A program made the position numbers and the translations under genes. The notes under the pieces were generated by a model. The model was not told the origin of the DNA. It did no database searches and saw nothing but the letters and a program-made list of their open reading frames with translations. Shown in pieces: positions 19,500-27,042 of a DNA stretch of 64,000 bases; the first letter of the stretch is position 1, and every line of letters begins with the position of its first letter. The DNA is from Streptomyces formicae. Its GTDB lineage: Bacteria; Actinomycetota; Actinomycetes; Streptomycetales; Streptomycetaceae. The stretch is from contig NZ_CP071872.1 of the NCBI RefSeq assembly GCF_022647665.1, positions 6,634,001-6,698,000 of the forward strand, written 5' to 3'.

Positions 19500-19532
19500 C
19501 GGGCCCGGATCACACGAGGTGATCCGGGCCCG
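19500..19532. terminator. Perfect 14-bp hairpin
   Basis: Arms 19500-19513 and 19519-19532 with a 5-nt loop, between the Uma2 pseudogene and the convergent DUF6243 gene. It can serve both directions. Confidence 0.75.
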
Positions 19533-19551
19533 CTGCGTCAAAGGACGAGCG

Positions 19552-19761
19552 TCAGCTCTGCTGGTCCTCCTGATGGTCCTCCTGCGAAGACTCCGTGTTG
19601 CCCTGCGCGCGTTCGCGCATCTTGCGGAGGAGCTCCTGCTTCTGGTCGGCGTTCGCCTTGCGGTCGGCCTGGCGGGCCGGACCGTTGCCGTGCTGGTCGG
19701 CACGGGACAGCTTCTTGCGCTGCCCGCCCACGCCGAGGAGGTTGTTACGGCTCTTGGCCAC
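19552..19761 (-). CDS. DUF6243 family small basic protein
   Basis: Highly charged protein of 69 aa, MAKSRNNLLGVGGQRKKLSR at the start and a Gln/Glu/Asp-rich end. The middle is helical and rich in Lys, Arg and Gln (DQKQELLRKMRER). No membrane segment or known catalytic motif. I recall it as a Streptomyces family of unknown function, probably nucleic-acid- or ribosome-associated judging by charge only. A terminator lies 20 bp downstream. Confidence 0.75.
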   Translation of the reverse strand: MAKSRNNLLGVGGQRKKLSRADQHGNGPARQADRKANADQKQELLRKMRERAQGNTESSQEDHQEDQQS

Positions 19762-19942
19762 GGGGTTCTCCCATCCTGGTGAGAAGTGATCCGGATGTCA
19801 TCTGGTGGGGGGCGGGACGAACCGCCGCACTCTCACTCGTAGATCTGGAAGAAAGAAGACATGCCGCGAACGGTACCGTCCGGCGGCGGACCAGGACACC
19901 TGGTTTTGCGCGTGCCGCCCGACGTACGCCGGGAGACGTATG

Positions 19943-20863
19943 TCAGCGGAGGTCGACGTCACTGGGTCCGTTGAACGGCGCCAGCGACAGCACTCTCTTC
20001 GGCGTCCGCAGCCCCTCGTGTTCCGTGAACAGCTTCCGCGCCACATCGAAGGGGACGTCGCCGCCGCCCGTGACAAGGGCGACGCCGTCGTACAGCTCGC
20101 GGACCGCGTCCGTCATCTCCTCGTCGCTGCCCGCCCCCGCACCCCAGACGTCCCAGAGCAGCGTCTCCACCTTATTGAGGGCCGCAAGGTCCAGCCGTAC
20201 GTTGCCCGCCACGAACCACTCCCCCGTCATCGACTCCTCGGGGAGACGGATCCCGAAGGTCGCCGGGTCCGCCTCGCCGGCCCGGATGGCACGCCAGGCC
20301 GCCCCCGCGACGAGGAAACGGTCGCGGGGCACGTCCATCGGGTCGAAGTCCACCGGGTACGCGGCGGTGACCACCGGGTCGGCCAGCTCCGGGTCGGCGA
20401 GCAGCCAGCCCCGTTCGTCGTCCCAGTACTCGGTCACGACATGGTCGACGTGGAAGCCGTCCGAACCGAAGTAGTCGGCGAAGCCGGACCGCAGCCGGGC
20501 GGGGACGCCGACGTGGCGCAGGAACGAGCAGTGCAGCAGGGCGAAGTCGCGGCAGACTCCGACGAAGCGCTCGCCGGCCTCGCGCCGACGCGTCAGCGGG
20601 GCGTCCTTCCGCTCGACGACGATCCGCAGGATGTCGTCGAGATAGCGCGTTTCGGCGTCGTTGTGCAGGCGGTCCCGGGGGATCGTGTAGCCGAGAAGCT
20701 CCCCCTCCAGCCGATGGACCATCAGGTCGCGTGCCACTCGGGCCAGTCGGGCCGGATCGTCCGGCAGACCGGCGCAGCGCGGGGCGAGGGCGCCGGGGTC
20801 GGAGAAGGCGCTCTGAGCGACGTAGAAGGCGGCGGCGTCTGGTGCGAGGCGGGCGGATGTCAC
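19943..20863 (-). CDS. Transglutaminase-like domain protein
   Basis: Cytoplasmic protein of 306 aa with a transglutaminase-like (papain-fold) core. The catalytic Cys is in GVCRDFALLHCSFLRH, the His in FHVDHVVTEYW and the Asp in WLLADPELAD. No signal peptide. Known relatives act as cysteine proteases or amidases or remain uncharacterised. The GTG at 20863 is chosen because GGGGG lies about 7 nt upstream and the AT-rich stretch beyond it looks like a promoter. The gene stands alone, divergent from the aldo/keto reductase. Confidence 0.8.
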   Translation of the reverse strand: MTSARLAPDAAAFYVAQSAFSDPGALAPRCAGLPDDPARLARVARDLMVHRLEGELLGYTIPRDRLHNDAETRYLDDILRIVVERKDAPLTRRREAGERFVGVCRDFALLHCSFLRHVGVPARLRSGFADYFGSDGFHVDHVVTEYWDDERGWLLADPELADPVVTAAYPVDFDPMDVPRDRFLVAGAAWRAIRAGEADPATFGIRLPEESMTGEWFVAGNVRLDLAALNKVETLLWDVWGAGAGSDEEMTDAVRELYDGVALVTGGGDVPFDVARKLFTEHEGLRTPKRVLSLAPFNGPSDVDLR

Positions 20864-20993
20864 GGCGGAACCCCCAAAAGAATATCGAGCATGAGTTCGA
20901 TTACTGATGGACGCCCACTGTCTCAAGATTCGCCCGGGAGCGTCCAGGACTTCCCGCCGACTGTCGACTTCGCCGCCGCACCGACTCACCGTC

Positions 20994-21056
20994 GACATGA
21001 CACATGACGACTGACAGATATTGAAATCTGTCAACCGTCATGTCATAGTCGATGTC
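20994..21056. promoter_or_regulatory. Extended dyad upstream of the aldo/keto reductase
   Basis: Core inverted repeat GACAGAT-attgaa-ATCTGTC (21013-21032), flanked by outer arms CATGAC(G) and (C)GTCATG and again by GACATGAC and GTCGATGTC-like sequence. The centre lies about 65 bp before the ATG at 21088. A natural candidate binder is the TetR regulator encoded in the same direction after the reductase. It is AT-rich compared with its surroundings and probably overlaps the promoter. Confidence 0.5.
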
Positions 21057-21087
21057 GTACCACCCCATCCCCTCCCAAGGAGTCCCC

Positions 21088-22119
21088 ATGACCTCCACCA
21101 CACCCCACCCCGTCCCCACCCGCACCCTCGGCGCCACCGGCCCCCAGGTCGCCGCGCTCGGCCTCGGGTGCATGGGCATGTCCGCCCTGTACGGCGACGC
21201 CGACCGGGCCGAGTCCATCGCGACGATCCACGCCGCTCTCGACGCCGGGATCACGCTGCTCGACACCGGCGACTTCTACGGAATGGGCCACAACGAGCTG
21301 CTGATCAACGAGGCCCTGCGCACGGCACCCGACGCGCTCCGCGAGAAGGCGCTGACCAGCGTGAAGTTCGGGGCGCTGCGGGACCCGGACGGGGGCTGGT
21401 CCGGGTATGACGGGCGGCCCGCCGCGGTGAAGAACTTCGCGGCGTACTCGCTCCAGCGGCTCGGCACCGATCACATCGATGTCTACCGGATCGCCCGTGT
21501 CGACCCCGGTGTCCCCGTCGAGGAGACGGTCGGCGCGATCGCCGAGCTGGTGCAGGCGGGCCATGTGCGGCACATCGGTATGTCCGAGGTGGGCGCCGAG
21601 ACGCTGCGCCGGGCGGCCTCGGTCGCGCCGATCTCCGATCTCCAGATCGAGTACTCGCTGATCTCGCGCGGGATCGAGGACGAGATCCTGCCGACCGCCC
21701 GTGAGCTGGGTATCGGCATCACGGCCTACGGTGTGCTGTCGCGCGGTCTGATCAGCGGCCACTTCAGCGGCGACCGGAAGCTCGCGGCCAATGACTTCCG
21801 TGGGATGAGCCCGCGCTTCCAGGGTGAGAATCTGCGGCACAACCTCGATCTGGTCGAGCAGCTCCGCAAGATCGCCGAGCAGAAGGGCGCCTCGGTCGCG
21901 CAGATCGCGATCGCGTGGGTCCTGGCGCAGGGCGAGGACGTCGTGCCGCTGGTGGGTGCCCGTCGCCGTGACCGGCTCACCGAGGCGCTGGGTGCGCTGG
22001 GTGTCTCGCTGGACGCGGCGGATCTGGCCGCGATCGAGCGGGCCGTGCCGGCGGACGCCGCGGCGGGTGCGCGTTATCCGGAGGCGCAGATGGCGCATCT
22101 GGACAGTGAGAAGCACTGA
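21088..22119 (+). CDS. Aldo/keto reductase
   Basis: NADPH-dependent oxidoreductase of 343 aa with the (alpha/beta)8 barrel. Landmarks: GLGCMGMSALYG at residue 25, LLDTGDFYGMGHNE with catalytic Asp and Tyr, LTSVKFGAL with the catalytic Lys, IDVYRIARVDP at the fourth tetrad position, IGMSEVGAETLRRA, and cofactor-binding VPLVGARRRDRL. AAGGAG lies 7 nt before the ATG at 21088. A TetR gene follows after 38 bp in the same direction, so they may form an operon under autorepression. Substrate unknown. Confidence 0.9.
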   Translation: MTSTTPHPVPTRTLGATGPQVAALGLGCMGMSALYGDADRAESIATIHAALDAGITLLDTGDFYGMGHNELLINEALRTAPDALREKALTSVKFGALRDPDGGWSGYDGRPAAVKNFAAYSLQRLGTDHIDVYRIARVDPGVPVEETVGAIAELVQAGHVRHIGMSEVGAETLRRAASVAPISDLQIEYSLISRGIEDEILPTARELGIGITAYGVLSRGLISGHFSGDRKLAANDFRGMSPRFQGENLRHNLDLVEQLRKIAEQKGASVAQIAIAWVLAQGEDVVPLVGARRRDRLTEALGALGVSLDAADLAAIERAVPADAAAGARYPEAQMAHLDSEKH

Positions 22120-22157
22120 CGGCGGCGCTGTCGGACCGGCCGGGTACCGTCGTTTCC

Positions 22158-22757
22158 ATGACCACCACCGAGACCCTGACCGCGGAGCGCATCCTCGAGG
22201 CCACTGAGGAGGTGCTGCGGCGCTATGGCCCTGCGAAGGCCACGGTCGTCGATGTGGCGCGGGTGCTCGGTGTGAGTCACGGGAGTGTGTATCGGCATTT
22301 TCGTACGAAGGCGGCGTTGCGTGAGGCGGTGACGGCGCGCTGGCTGGGCCGGACCGAGGTGCTGCTGTCGGAGATCGTGGAGGCGCCGGCCCGTTCGGCG
22401 GAGGAGAAGCTGCGGGCGTGGCTGGCTTGCCTCTTCGAGACGAAGCGGCACAAGGCGGGCGGTGATCCGGAGTTGTTCGCCACGTACAGTGTGCTGATCA
22501 CCGAGGCCAGTGGTGTGGTGGACGAGCATCTGGTGACGCTGGTCGGTCAGTTGACGCGCATCGTCGAGGAGGGTGTGCGCGGCGGGGAGTTCGAGGCGCC
22601 GGAGCCGGTTGTGGTGGCGCAGGCGGTGTTCGATGCAACGGATCGTTTCCATGATCCGGTGCATGCGCCGGAGTGGCGGCGGCCTTCGATCGACGATGAG
22701 TTCCGTGCGGTGTGTGAGTTGTTGCTGCGCGGTCTGCGGGTTTCGGCGGTGTCTTAG
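22158..22757 (+). CDS. TetR/AcrR family regulator (partner of the aldo/keto reductase)
   Basis: Dimeric repressor of 199 aa. The N-terminal HTH (about residues 10-55) reads RILEATEEVLRRYGPAKATV, then VARVLGVSHGSVYRHFRTKA. The C-terminal helical ligand domain contains a TetR_C motif-like AVFDATDRFHDPVHAPEWRR. It is close behind the aldo/keto reductase. The dyad at 20994-21056 is the most plausible operator, which would make it an autoregulator of the two-gene unit. Confidence 0.88.
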   Translation: MTTTETLTAERILEATEEVLRRYGPAKATVVDVARVLGVSHGSVYRHFRTKAALREAVTARWLGRTEVLLSEIVEAPARSAEEKLRAWLACLFETKRHKAGGDPELFATYSVLITEASGVVDEHLVTLVGQLTRIVEEGVRGGEFEAPEPVVVAQAVFDATDRFHDPVHAPEWRRPSIDDEFRAVCELLLRGLRVSAVS

Positions 22758-22786
22758 GGGGTGTCCGGGGCGGACGCCCCCCTGAG

Positions 22787-23353
22787 TCACGGTGTGCCGA
22801 GCAGGGTCGCGAGGGCTGCGCGTGCATGGCGTGCAGGGGCGGGGTCGCCGCTGATGCCTGCTGTGACGATGGCTCCTTCGGCGAGCAGGAAGGCTGGTTC
22901 GGCCACCGGCAGTCCGGTGGCGTGGGCCCACGCCGTGATCTGGTCGTGGAATGCCTGCTTGTGTGACCGGACTTCGGCTTGTACCGCTTCGGAGGTGGGG
23001 CCGAGTTCGCCGTGGGCGTTGATCCAGGCGCATCCGCGGAAGCCGGGTTCTGCGAACCATTCGGCGAGCCAGTCGAAGATCGCGAGTACGCGCTCGCGTG
23101 GGTCCGGGACCTGTTCCACGTGGGCGGCCAGGTTTCCTCTCCATCGCTGGTCGCGACGTTGGAGCATGGCCACCACGAGGTCCTCCTTGGTCGCGAAGAA
23201 CCGGTAGATCCGCTTCAGGGGCAGACCGGATGCGGCGCGGATCTCGTCCATTCCGACCGCTTGGATGCCTTGTTCGTAGAAGAGCTTCTCGGCTGCGTCG
23301 AGCAGTGCTTCGCGGTCCCGGCGGTTCTGTTCCTGGGTGATGGGGGCCGGCAT
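22787..23353 (-). CDS. TetR/AcrR family regulator (divergent from DUF1348 gene)
   Basis: Regulator of 188 aa. The HTH is near residues 14-60 (REALLDAAEKLFYEQGIQAV, then ASGLPLKRIYRFFATKED). The C-terminal domain has FRGCAWINAHGELG, as in the TetR_C group near transport/reductase repressors. It is divergent from the DUF1348 gene across 87 bp containing two GAGAACG-N2-CGTTCYC palindromes. That makes it the evident repressor of both genes. Confidence 0.9.
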   Translation of the reverse strand: MPAPITQEQNRRDREALLDAAEKLFYEQGIQAVGMDEIRAASGLPLKRIYRFFATKEDLVVAMLQRRDQRWRGNLAAHVEQVPDPRERVLAIFDWLAEWFAEPGFRGCAWINAHGELGPTSEAVQAEVRSHKQAFHDQITAWAHATGLPVAEPAFLLAEGAIVTAGISGDPAPARHARAALATLLGTP

Positions 23354-23371
23354 CCGGGGCTCCTTGACGTC

Positions 23372-23387
23372 GAGAACGATCGTTCCC
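23372..23387. promoter_or_regulatory. TetR operator O1, GAGAACG-at-CGTTCCC
   Basis: Inverted repeat with a perfect 12-bp core GAACGATCGTTC and one arm mismatch. It lies 19 bp upstream of the TetR start and shares its arms with O2, 36 bp centre to centre. Confidence 0.7.
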
Positions 23388-23407
23388 TACTTTAGACCAC
23401 ACCCGTA

Positions 23408-23423
23408 GAGAACGCACGTTCTC
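23408..23423. promoter_or_regulatory. TetR operator O2, GAGAACG-ca-CGTTCTC
   Basis: Perfect 16-bp inverted repeat, 17 bp before the GTG of the DUF1348 gene, with the ribosome binding site GGAGG between. Occupancy here would block that gene. Confidence 0.75.
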
Positions 23424-23440
23424 GACATCAGGAGGTCGCA

Positions 23441-23902
23441 GTGACGGAAGACCGCCCGCCCTACCCACCCTTCACACAGGAGACGGCCCTGCAGAAGGTC
23501 CAGGCCGCCGAGGACGCATGGAACACCCGCGATCCCCACCGGGTGGCACTGGCCTACACACCGGACTCGACGTGGCGGAACCGGGACACGTTCGTCAGCG
23601 GCCGCGAGGAGATCGTCGCTTTCCTGACGCGGAAGTGGGAGCGCGAGCTGGACTACGCGCTGCGCAAAAGCCTTTGGGGGTTCCACGGGAACCGGATCGC
23701 CGTCCGTTTCCAGTACGAGTGGCGCGATGCGGAAGGCCGGTGCCGGCGCAGTTACGGCAACGAACTGTGGGAGTTCGACGAGCGCGGCCTGATGCGGCGC
23801 CGCGAGGCGAGCATCAACGACGTCGCCATCTCCGAGGCCGACCGGCGCATCCGCGGCCCTCGGCCCAGGGGCGAGTACGGGGCCGGCTTCCCGCTCCGGT
23901 AG
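23441..23902 (+). CDS. DUF1348 (SnoaL-like) protein
   Basis: Protein of 153 aa with an NTF2/SnoaL-like cone fold. It opens FTQETALQKVQAAEDAWNTR and DPHRVALAYTPDSTWRNRD, and carries FVSGREEIVAFLTRKWEREL and AVRFQYEWRDAEG. Family members are often annotated as nuclear transport factor 2-like and have no firm biochemical role. GGAGG is 5 nt before the GTG at 23441. Control by the divergent TetR is clear from the operator pair, suggesting a small detoxification or signalling unit. Confidence 0.85.
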   Translation: MTEDRPPYPPFTQETALQKVQAAEDAWNTRDPHRVALAYTPDSTWRNRDTFVSGREEIVAFLTRKWERELDYALRKSLWGFHGNRIAVRFQYEWRDAEGRCRRSYGNELWEFDERGLMRRREASINDVAISEADRRIRGPRPRGEYGAGFPLR

Positions 23903-24015
23903 CCCCACGGGCACGCCGGTGCGCCTCCCTGTCCCGCCGCCCTGTGGGACGTCCTCGGGCGCGCTCTTCTTGGGGCCGGAGTGGCCGCGGCCCGGCCCGA
24001 GTGCCCCTGGAGGTC

Positions 24016-24231
24016 TCAGGTTCCGGGTGTTCCGGCCGGGTCGATGGTGGCCTGGTGGGCTTCGGCGAGGTGTTCCTCGGCCTTGAGCCAGGGCAGGAAC
24101 TGGGCGCTCTTGCGCCAGCCGCAGGTGTCGCAGGTCAACGCCCGCTGTACGCCTGCTTTCTGGACGTGGACGATGTGCTCGCGTCCGTGCTGGTCCCATC
24201 TGCTGACCTTGCTGCTGGTGATGGACGGCAT
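24016..24231 (-). CDS. Small protein with C-X2-C...H-X4-H zinc-finger-like motif
   Basis: Hypothetical protein of 71 aa. The start MPSITSSKVSRWDQHGREHI is followed by LTCDTCGWRKSAQFLPWLKA and EEHLAEAHQA, so CDTC plus HLAEAH could bind one zinc. An upstream in-frame ATG at 24288 would add 19 weak residues. Coding bias supports the frame. Similar short Cys2His2 proteins occur in Streptomyces, with no role known to me. It lies alone after the glyS terminator. Confidence 0.55.
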   Translation of the reverse strand: MPSITSSKVSRWDQHGREHIVHVQKAGVQRALTCDTCGWRKSAQFLPWLKAEEHLAEAHQATIDPAGTPGT

Positions 24232-24289
24232 CCCGGGCCTCCCCTGTCGGCGGTCGTCAGCTGTCGGCGAGTCGGCCCCAGTCTGCAAC

Positions 24290-24325
24290 GAAGCCCTCGG
24301 TTCCGTAACCGGAACCGAGGGCTTC
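24290..24325 (-). terminator. glyS terminator
   Basis: Arms 24290-24304 and 24311-24325 pair perfectly over 15 bp with a 6-nt loop, 58 bp after the glyS stop. Confidence 0.8.
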
Positions 24326-24382
24326 TTGCTGTCGTACTGATGAACGTCCTGATGAACGCCAGCAGTGCGGTCGGCAGTGCGG

Positions 24383-25765
24383 TCAGCAGCCGAGGAGGCG
24401 GGAGGCGAGGTAGCCCTGGATCTGGTCCAGGGAGACGCGCTCCTGCTTCATGGTGTCGCGCTCGCGCACGGTGACCGCGTTGTCGTCGAGGGTGTCGAAG
24501 TCGACGGTGACGCAGTACGGGGTGCCGATCTCGTCCTGGCGGCGGTAGCGGCGGCCGATGGCGCCCGCGTCGTCGAACTCGATGTTCCAGTTCTGCCGCA
24601 GGTCGGCCGCGAGGCCCTTGGCCTTCGGCGAGAGCTGGGGGTTGCGGGAGAGCGGCAGCACGGCGACCTTCACCGGGGCGAGGCGGTGGTCGAGGCGCAG
24701 CACGGTGCGCTTCTCCATGACGCCCTTGGCGTTGGGGGCCTCGTCCTCGTTGTAGCCGTCGAGGAGGTAGGCGAGCATGGTGCGGCCGACGCCGGCGGCG
24801 GGCTCGATGACGTACGGGGTCCAGCGCTCGCCGGCTTCCTGGTCGAAGTACGACAGGTCCTGGCCGGAAGCCTTGGAGTGGGCGTTCAGGTCGTAGTCGG
24901 TGCGGTTGGCGACGCCTTCGAGCTCGCCCCATTCGCTGCCGCCGAACTGGAAGCGGTACTCGATGTCGGCGGTGCGCTTGGAGTAGTGGGAGAGCTTCTC
25001 CTTGGGGTGCTCGTACCAGCGCATGTTCTCCTCACGGAGACCCAGGCCGGTGTACCAGTTCCAGCGCTGCTCCATCCAGTACTCGTGCCACTTCTCGTCC
25101 TCGCCGGGCTTGACGAAGAACTCCATCTCCATCTGCTCGAACTCGCGGGTGCGGAAGATGAAGTTGCCCGGCGTGATCTCGTTGCGGAAGGACTTGCCGA
25201 CCTGGGCGATGCCGAAGGGCGGCTTGCGGCGCGAGGTCTGCTGGACCTGGGCGAAGTTGGTGAAGATGCCCTGGGCGGTCTCGGGGCGCAGGTAGGCGAC
25301 GGAGCCGGAGTCCTGCGTGGGGCCGAGGTGGGTGGAGAGGAGGCCGGAGAACTGCTTGGGCTCGGTGAACTGGCCCTTGTTGCCGCAGTTGGGGCAGTTG
25401 ATGTCGGCCAGGCCGTTCGCGGGGCCGTGGCCGTGCTTCTCCTCGTACGCCTCCTCGAGGTGGTCGGCGCGGAACCGCTTGTGGCAGGAGGTGCACTCGG
25501 TGAGCGGGTCGGTGAAGGTGGCGACGTGCCCGGAGGCTTCCCAGACCTCGGTCGCGAGGATCACCGAAGAGTCGATACCGACGACGTCCTCACGCGAGGT
25601 GACCATGTAGCGCCACCACTGGCGCTTGATGTTCTCCTTGAGCTCGGTGCCGAGCGGCCCGTAGTCCCAGGCGGCGCGCTGGCCGCCGTAGATCTCGCTG
25701 CACGGGTAGACAAAGCCACGGCGCTTGCTCAGGTTGACGATCGTGTCGATCTTGTCGGCGGCCAC
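24383..25765 (-). CDS. glyS: Glycyl-tRNA synthetase (alpha2, single-chain type)
   Basis: Class II aminoacyl-tRNA synthetase of 460 aa that charges tRNA-Gly. It has RRGFVYPCSEIYGGQRAAWD and YGPLG near the start, a CX2C-type zinc site (ECTSCHKRF ... NCPNCGNKG), motif 2-like FRNEITPGNFIFRTREFEQM, and motif 3 VGRTMLAYLLDGY. The C-terminal anticodon-binding domain ends DQIQGYLASRLLGC. The length is right for the bacterial or archaeal homodimeric enzyme. A terminator follows, and it is divergent from znuA. Confidence 0.96.
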   Translation of the reverse strand: MAADKIDTIVNLSKRRGFVYPCSEIYGGQRAAWDYGPLGTELKENIKRQWWRYMVTSREDVVGIDSSVILATEVWEASGHVATFTDPLTECTSCHKRFRADHLEEAYEEKHGHGPANGLADINCPNCGNKGQFTEPKQFSGLLSTHLGPTQDSGSVAYLRPETAQGIFTNFAQVQQTSRRKPPFGIAQVGKSFRNEITPGNFIFRTREFEQMEMEFFVKPGEDEKWHEYWMEQRWNWYTGLGLREENMRWYEHPKEKLSHYSKRTADIEYRFQFGGSEWGELEGVANRTDYDLNAHSKASGQDLSYFDQEAGERWTPYVIEPAAGVGRTMLAYLLDGYNEDEAPNAKGVMEKRTVLRLDHRLAPVKVAVLPLSRNPQLSPKAKGLAADLRQNWNIEFDDAGAIGRRYRRQDEIGTPYCVTVDFDTLDDNAVTVRERDTMKQERVSLDQIQGYLASRLLGC

Positions 25766-25935
25766 GGTGCTCTCTTCATTACGACGACGGGATTGGACGG
25801 GGGCGGCGCGAAGCGCCTCGATGAGGGGTGGTGGTCGGGAGACGGGCGGGCGAATGCTTCAGATTACCGGCGGCCGCACCCCCTGGATCAAATCGGTACC
25901 GGGGTATGGCCGCGAGGGGCCCAGCTGGACCTTTG

Positions 25936-25973
25936 TTGACAATCGTTTCCAGTTTTGTTGAAAATGAGTGTCA
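25936..25973 (+). promoter_or_regulatory. Two Zur boxes over a leaderless znuA promoter
   Basis: TGACAATCGTTTCCA (25937-25951) and TGAAAATGAGTGTCA (25959-25973) are two Zur-type inverted repeats 22 bp apart, i.e. on the same helix face. TTGACA at 25936-25941 is a perfect -35; 17 bp later lies TGAAAA (25959-25964) as -10; and the ATG at 25973 is about 9 nt further, with no ribosome binding site. So Zur would cover both promoter elements, and the mRNA is probably leaderless. Confidence 0.75.
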
Positions 25974-27007
25974 TGAACGTACGACGCCTCATACCGACCG
26001 CCGCCGTCGCCGGAGCGGCCGCTCTGTCCCTCGCCACCCTCTCGGCCTGTTCCAGCACCTCCGGCGCCGCGAGCGGCGGCGACAAGAGCGAGGGCAAGCT
26101 GGACGTGGTGGCGTCGTTCTATCCCATGCAGTATCTCGCCGAGCAGATCGGCGGTGACCATGTCTCGGTCACCACGCTCACCGAGCCGGGCGTCGAGCCG
26201 CACGACCTGGAGCTGAAGCCCAGGCAGACCTCGGAGCTCCGCCAGGCCGACTACATCCTGTATCTGAAGGGCATCCAGCCCGCGGTCGACGAGGCGATCG
26301 CGCAGGCGGGCGTCAAGGACACGGTCGACGCGGCGACCCTCACGAAGCTCGAGAACCACGGTAGCGAAGTCGGCCACGACCACGACCACGGCCACGAGGG
26401 CGAGGAGCACGCGGCCGAGGAGCACGCGGCCGAGGAGCACGGGCACGAGAACGAGGCCGAGGAGCACGGGCACGAGAACGAGGCCGGTGCCGACCCGCAC
26501 GTCTGGCTGGACCCGGTGAAGTACACGGAGGTCGCCAAGGGCGTCGGCGCCTCCCTGGAGAAGGCCGACCCGGACAACGCCGCCGCCTACAAGAAGAACA
26601 CCGAGGCGCTGGTGACCAAGCTGAACGCCCTGAACACCGCGTTCGCCGACGGCCTGAAGGACACCACCACCCGGACCTTCATCACCACCCACTCCGCCTT
26701 CGGCTACCTCGCCGAGCGCTACGGCCTGGAGCAGGAGGGCATCGCGGGCATCGACCCCGAGTCCGAGCCGAGCCCGGCCCGGATCAAGGAGCTCCGGGAG
26801 ATCGCCAGGAAGGACAAGGTCACCACCGTCTTCTTCGAGACGCTCGCCAGCGACAAGACCGCGAAGACCCTCGCCGCCGATGCGAACCTGAAGACGGACG
26901 TCCTGGACCCGCTGGAGGGAATCACGGACAAGTCCAAGGGCGATGACTACATCGAGGTGATGGAGTCCAACCTCGCCGCGCTGGAGAAGGCTCTCGGCGC
27001 GAAGTGA
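25973..27007 (+). CDS. znuA: Zinc ABC transporter, substrate-binding lipoprotein
   Basis: Exported zinc-binding lipoprotein of 344 aa. Signal peptide with lipobox LSAC (Cys near residue 26). The cluster A-1 binding fold begins VVASFYPMQYLAEQIGGDHV; metal-ligand His occurs in EPHDLEL, in PHVWLDP and in TTHSAFGYLAERY, with Asp/Glu later (FFETLASD). Between the first two lies a His/Glu-rich mobile loop made of tandem repeats, typical of zinc-specific proteins. Start at 25973 fits the leaderless promoter; ATGs at 25955 and 25964 are alternatives. The first gene of znuACB-zur. Confidence 0.94.
   Translation: MNVRRLIPTAAVAGAAALSLATLSACSSTSGAASGGDKSEGKLDVVASFYPMQYLAEQIGGDHVSVTTLTEPGVEPHDLELKPRQTSELRQADYILYLKGIQPAVDEAIAQAGVKDTVDAATLTKLENHGSEVGHDHDHGHEGEEHAAEEHAAEEHGHENEAEEHGHENEAGADPHVWLDPVKYTEVAKGVGASLEKADPDNAAAYKKNTEALVTKLNALNTAFADGLKDTTTRTFITTHSAFGYLAERYGLEQEGIAGIDPESEPSPARIKELREIARKDKVTTVFFETLASDKTAKTLAADANLKTDVLDPLEGITDKSKGDDYIEVMESNLAALEKALGAK
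26402..26485 (+). repeat. In-frame tandem repeats of the ZnuA His loop
   Basis: Two copies of a 15-bp unit (26402-26416, 26417-26431) encode EEHAA, and two copies of a 27-bp unit (26432-26458, 26459-26485) encode EEHGHENEA. They enlarge the metal-collecting loop of ZnuA. Confidence 0.9.
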
Positions 27008-27042
27008 CAGCAGGATCAGCAGCAGTATCGGAGGCGCAGCCC

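Noticed and set aside
25955..25972. Earlier ATGs (25955, 25964) as the znuA start
   Set aside because: They lie inside the -10 and the second Zur box; ATG 25973 fits the promoter and a normal lipoprotein signal peptide.
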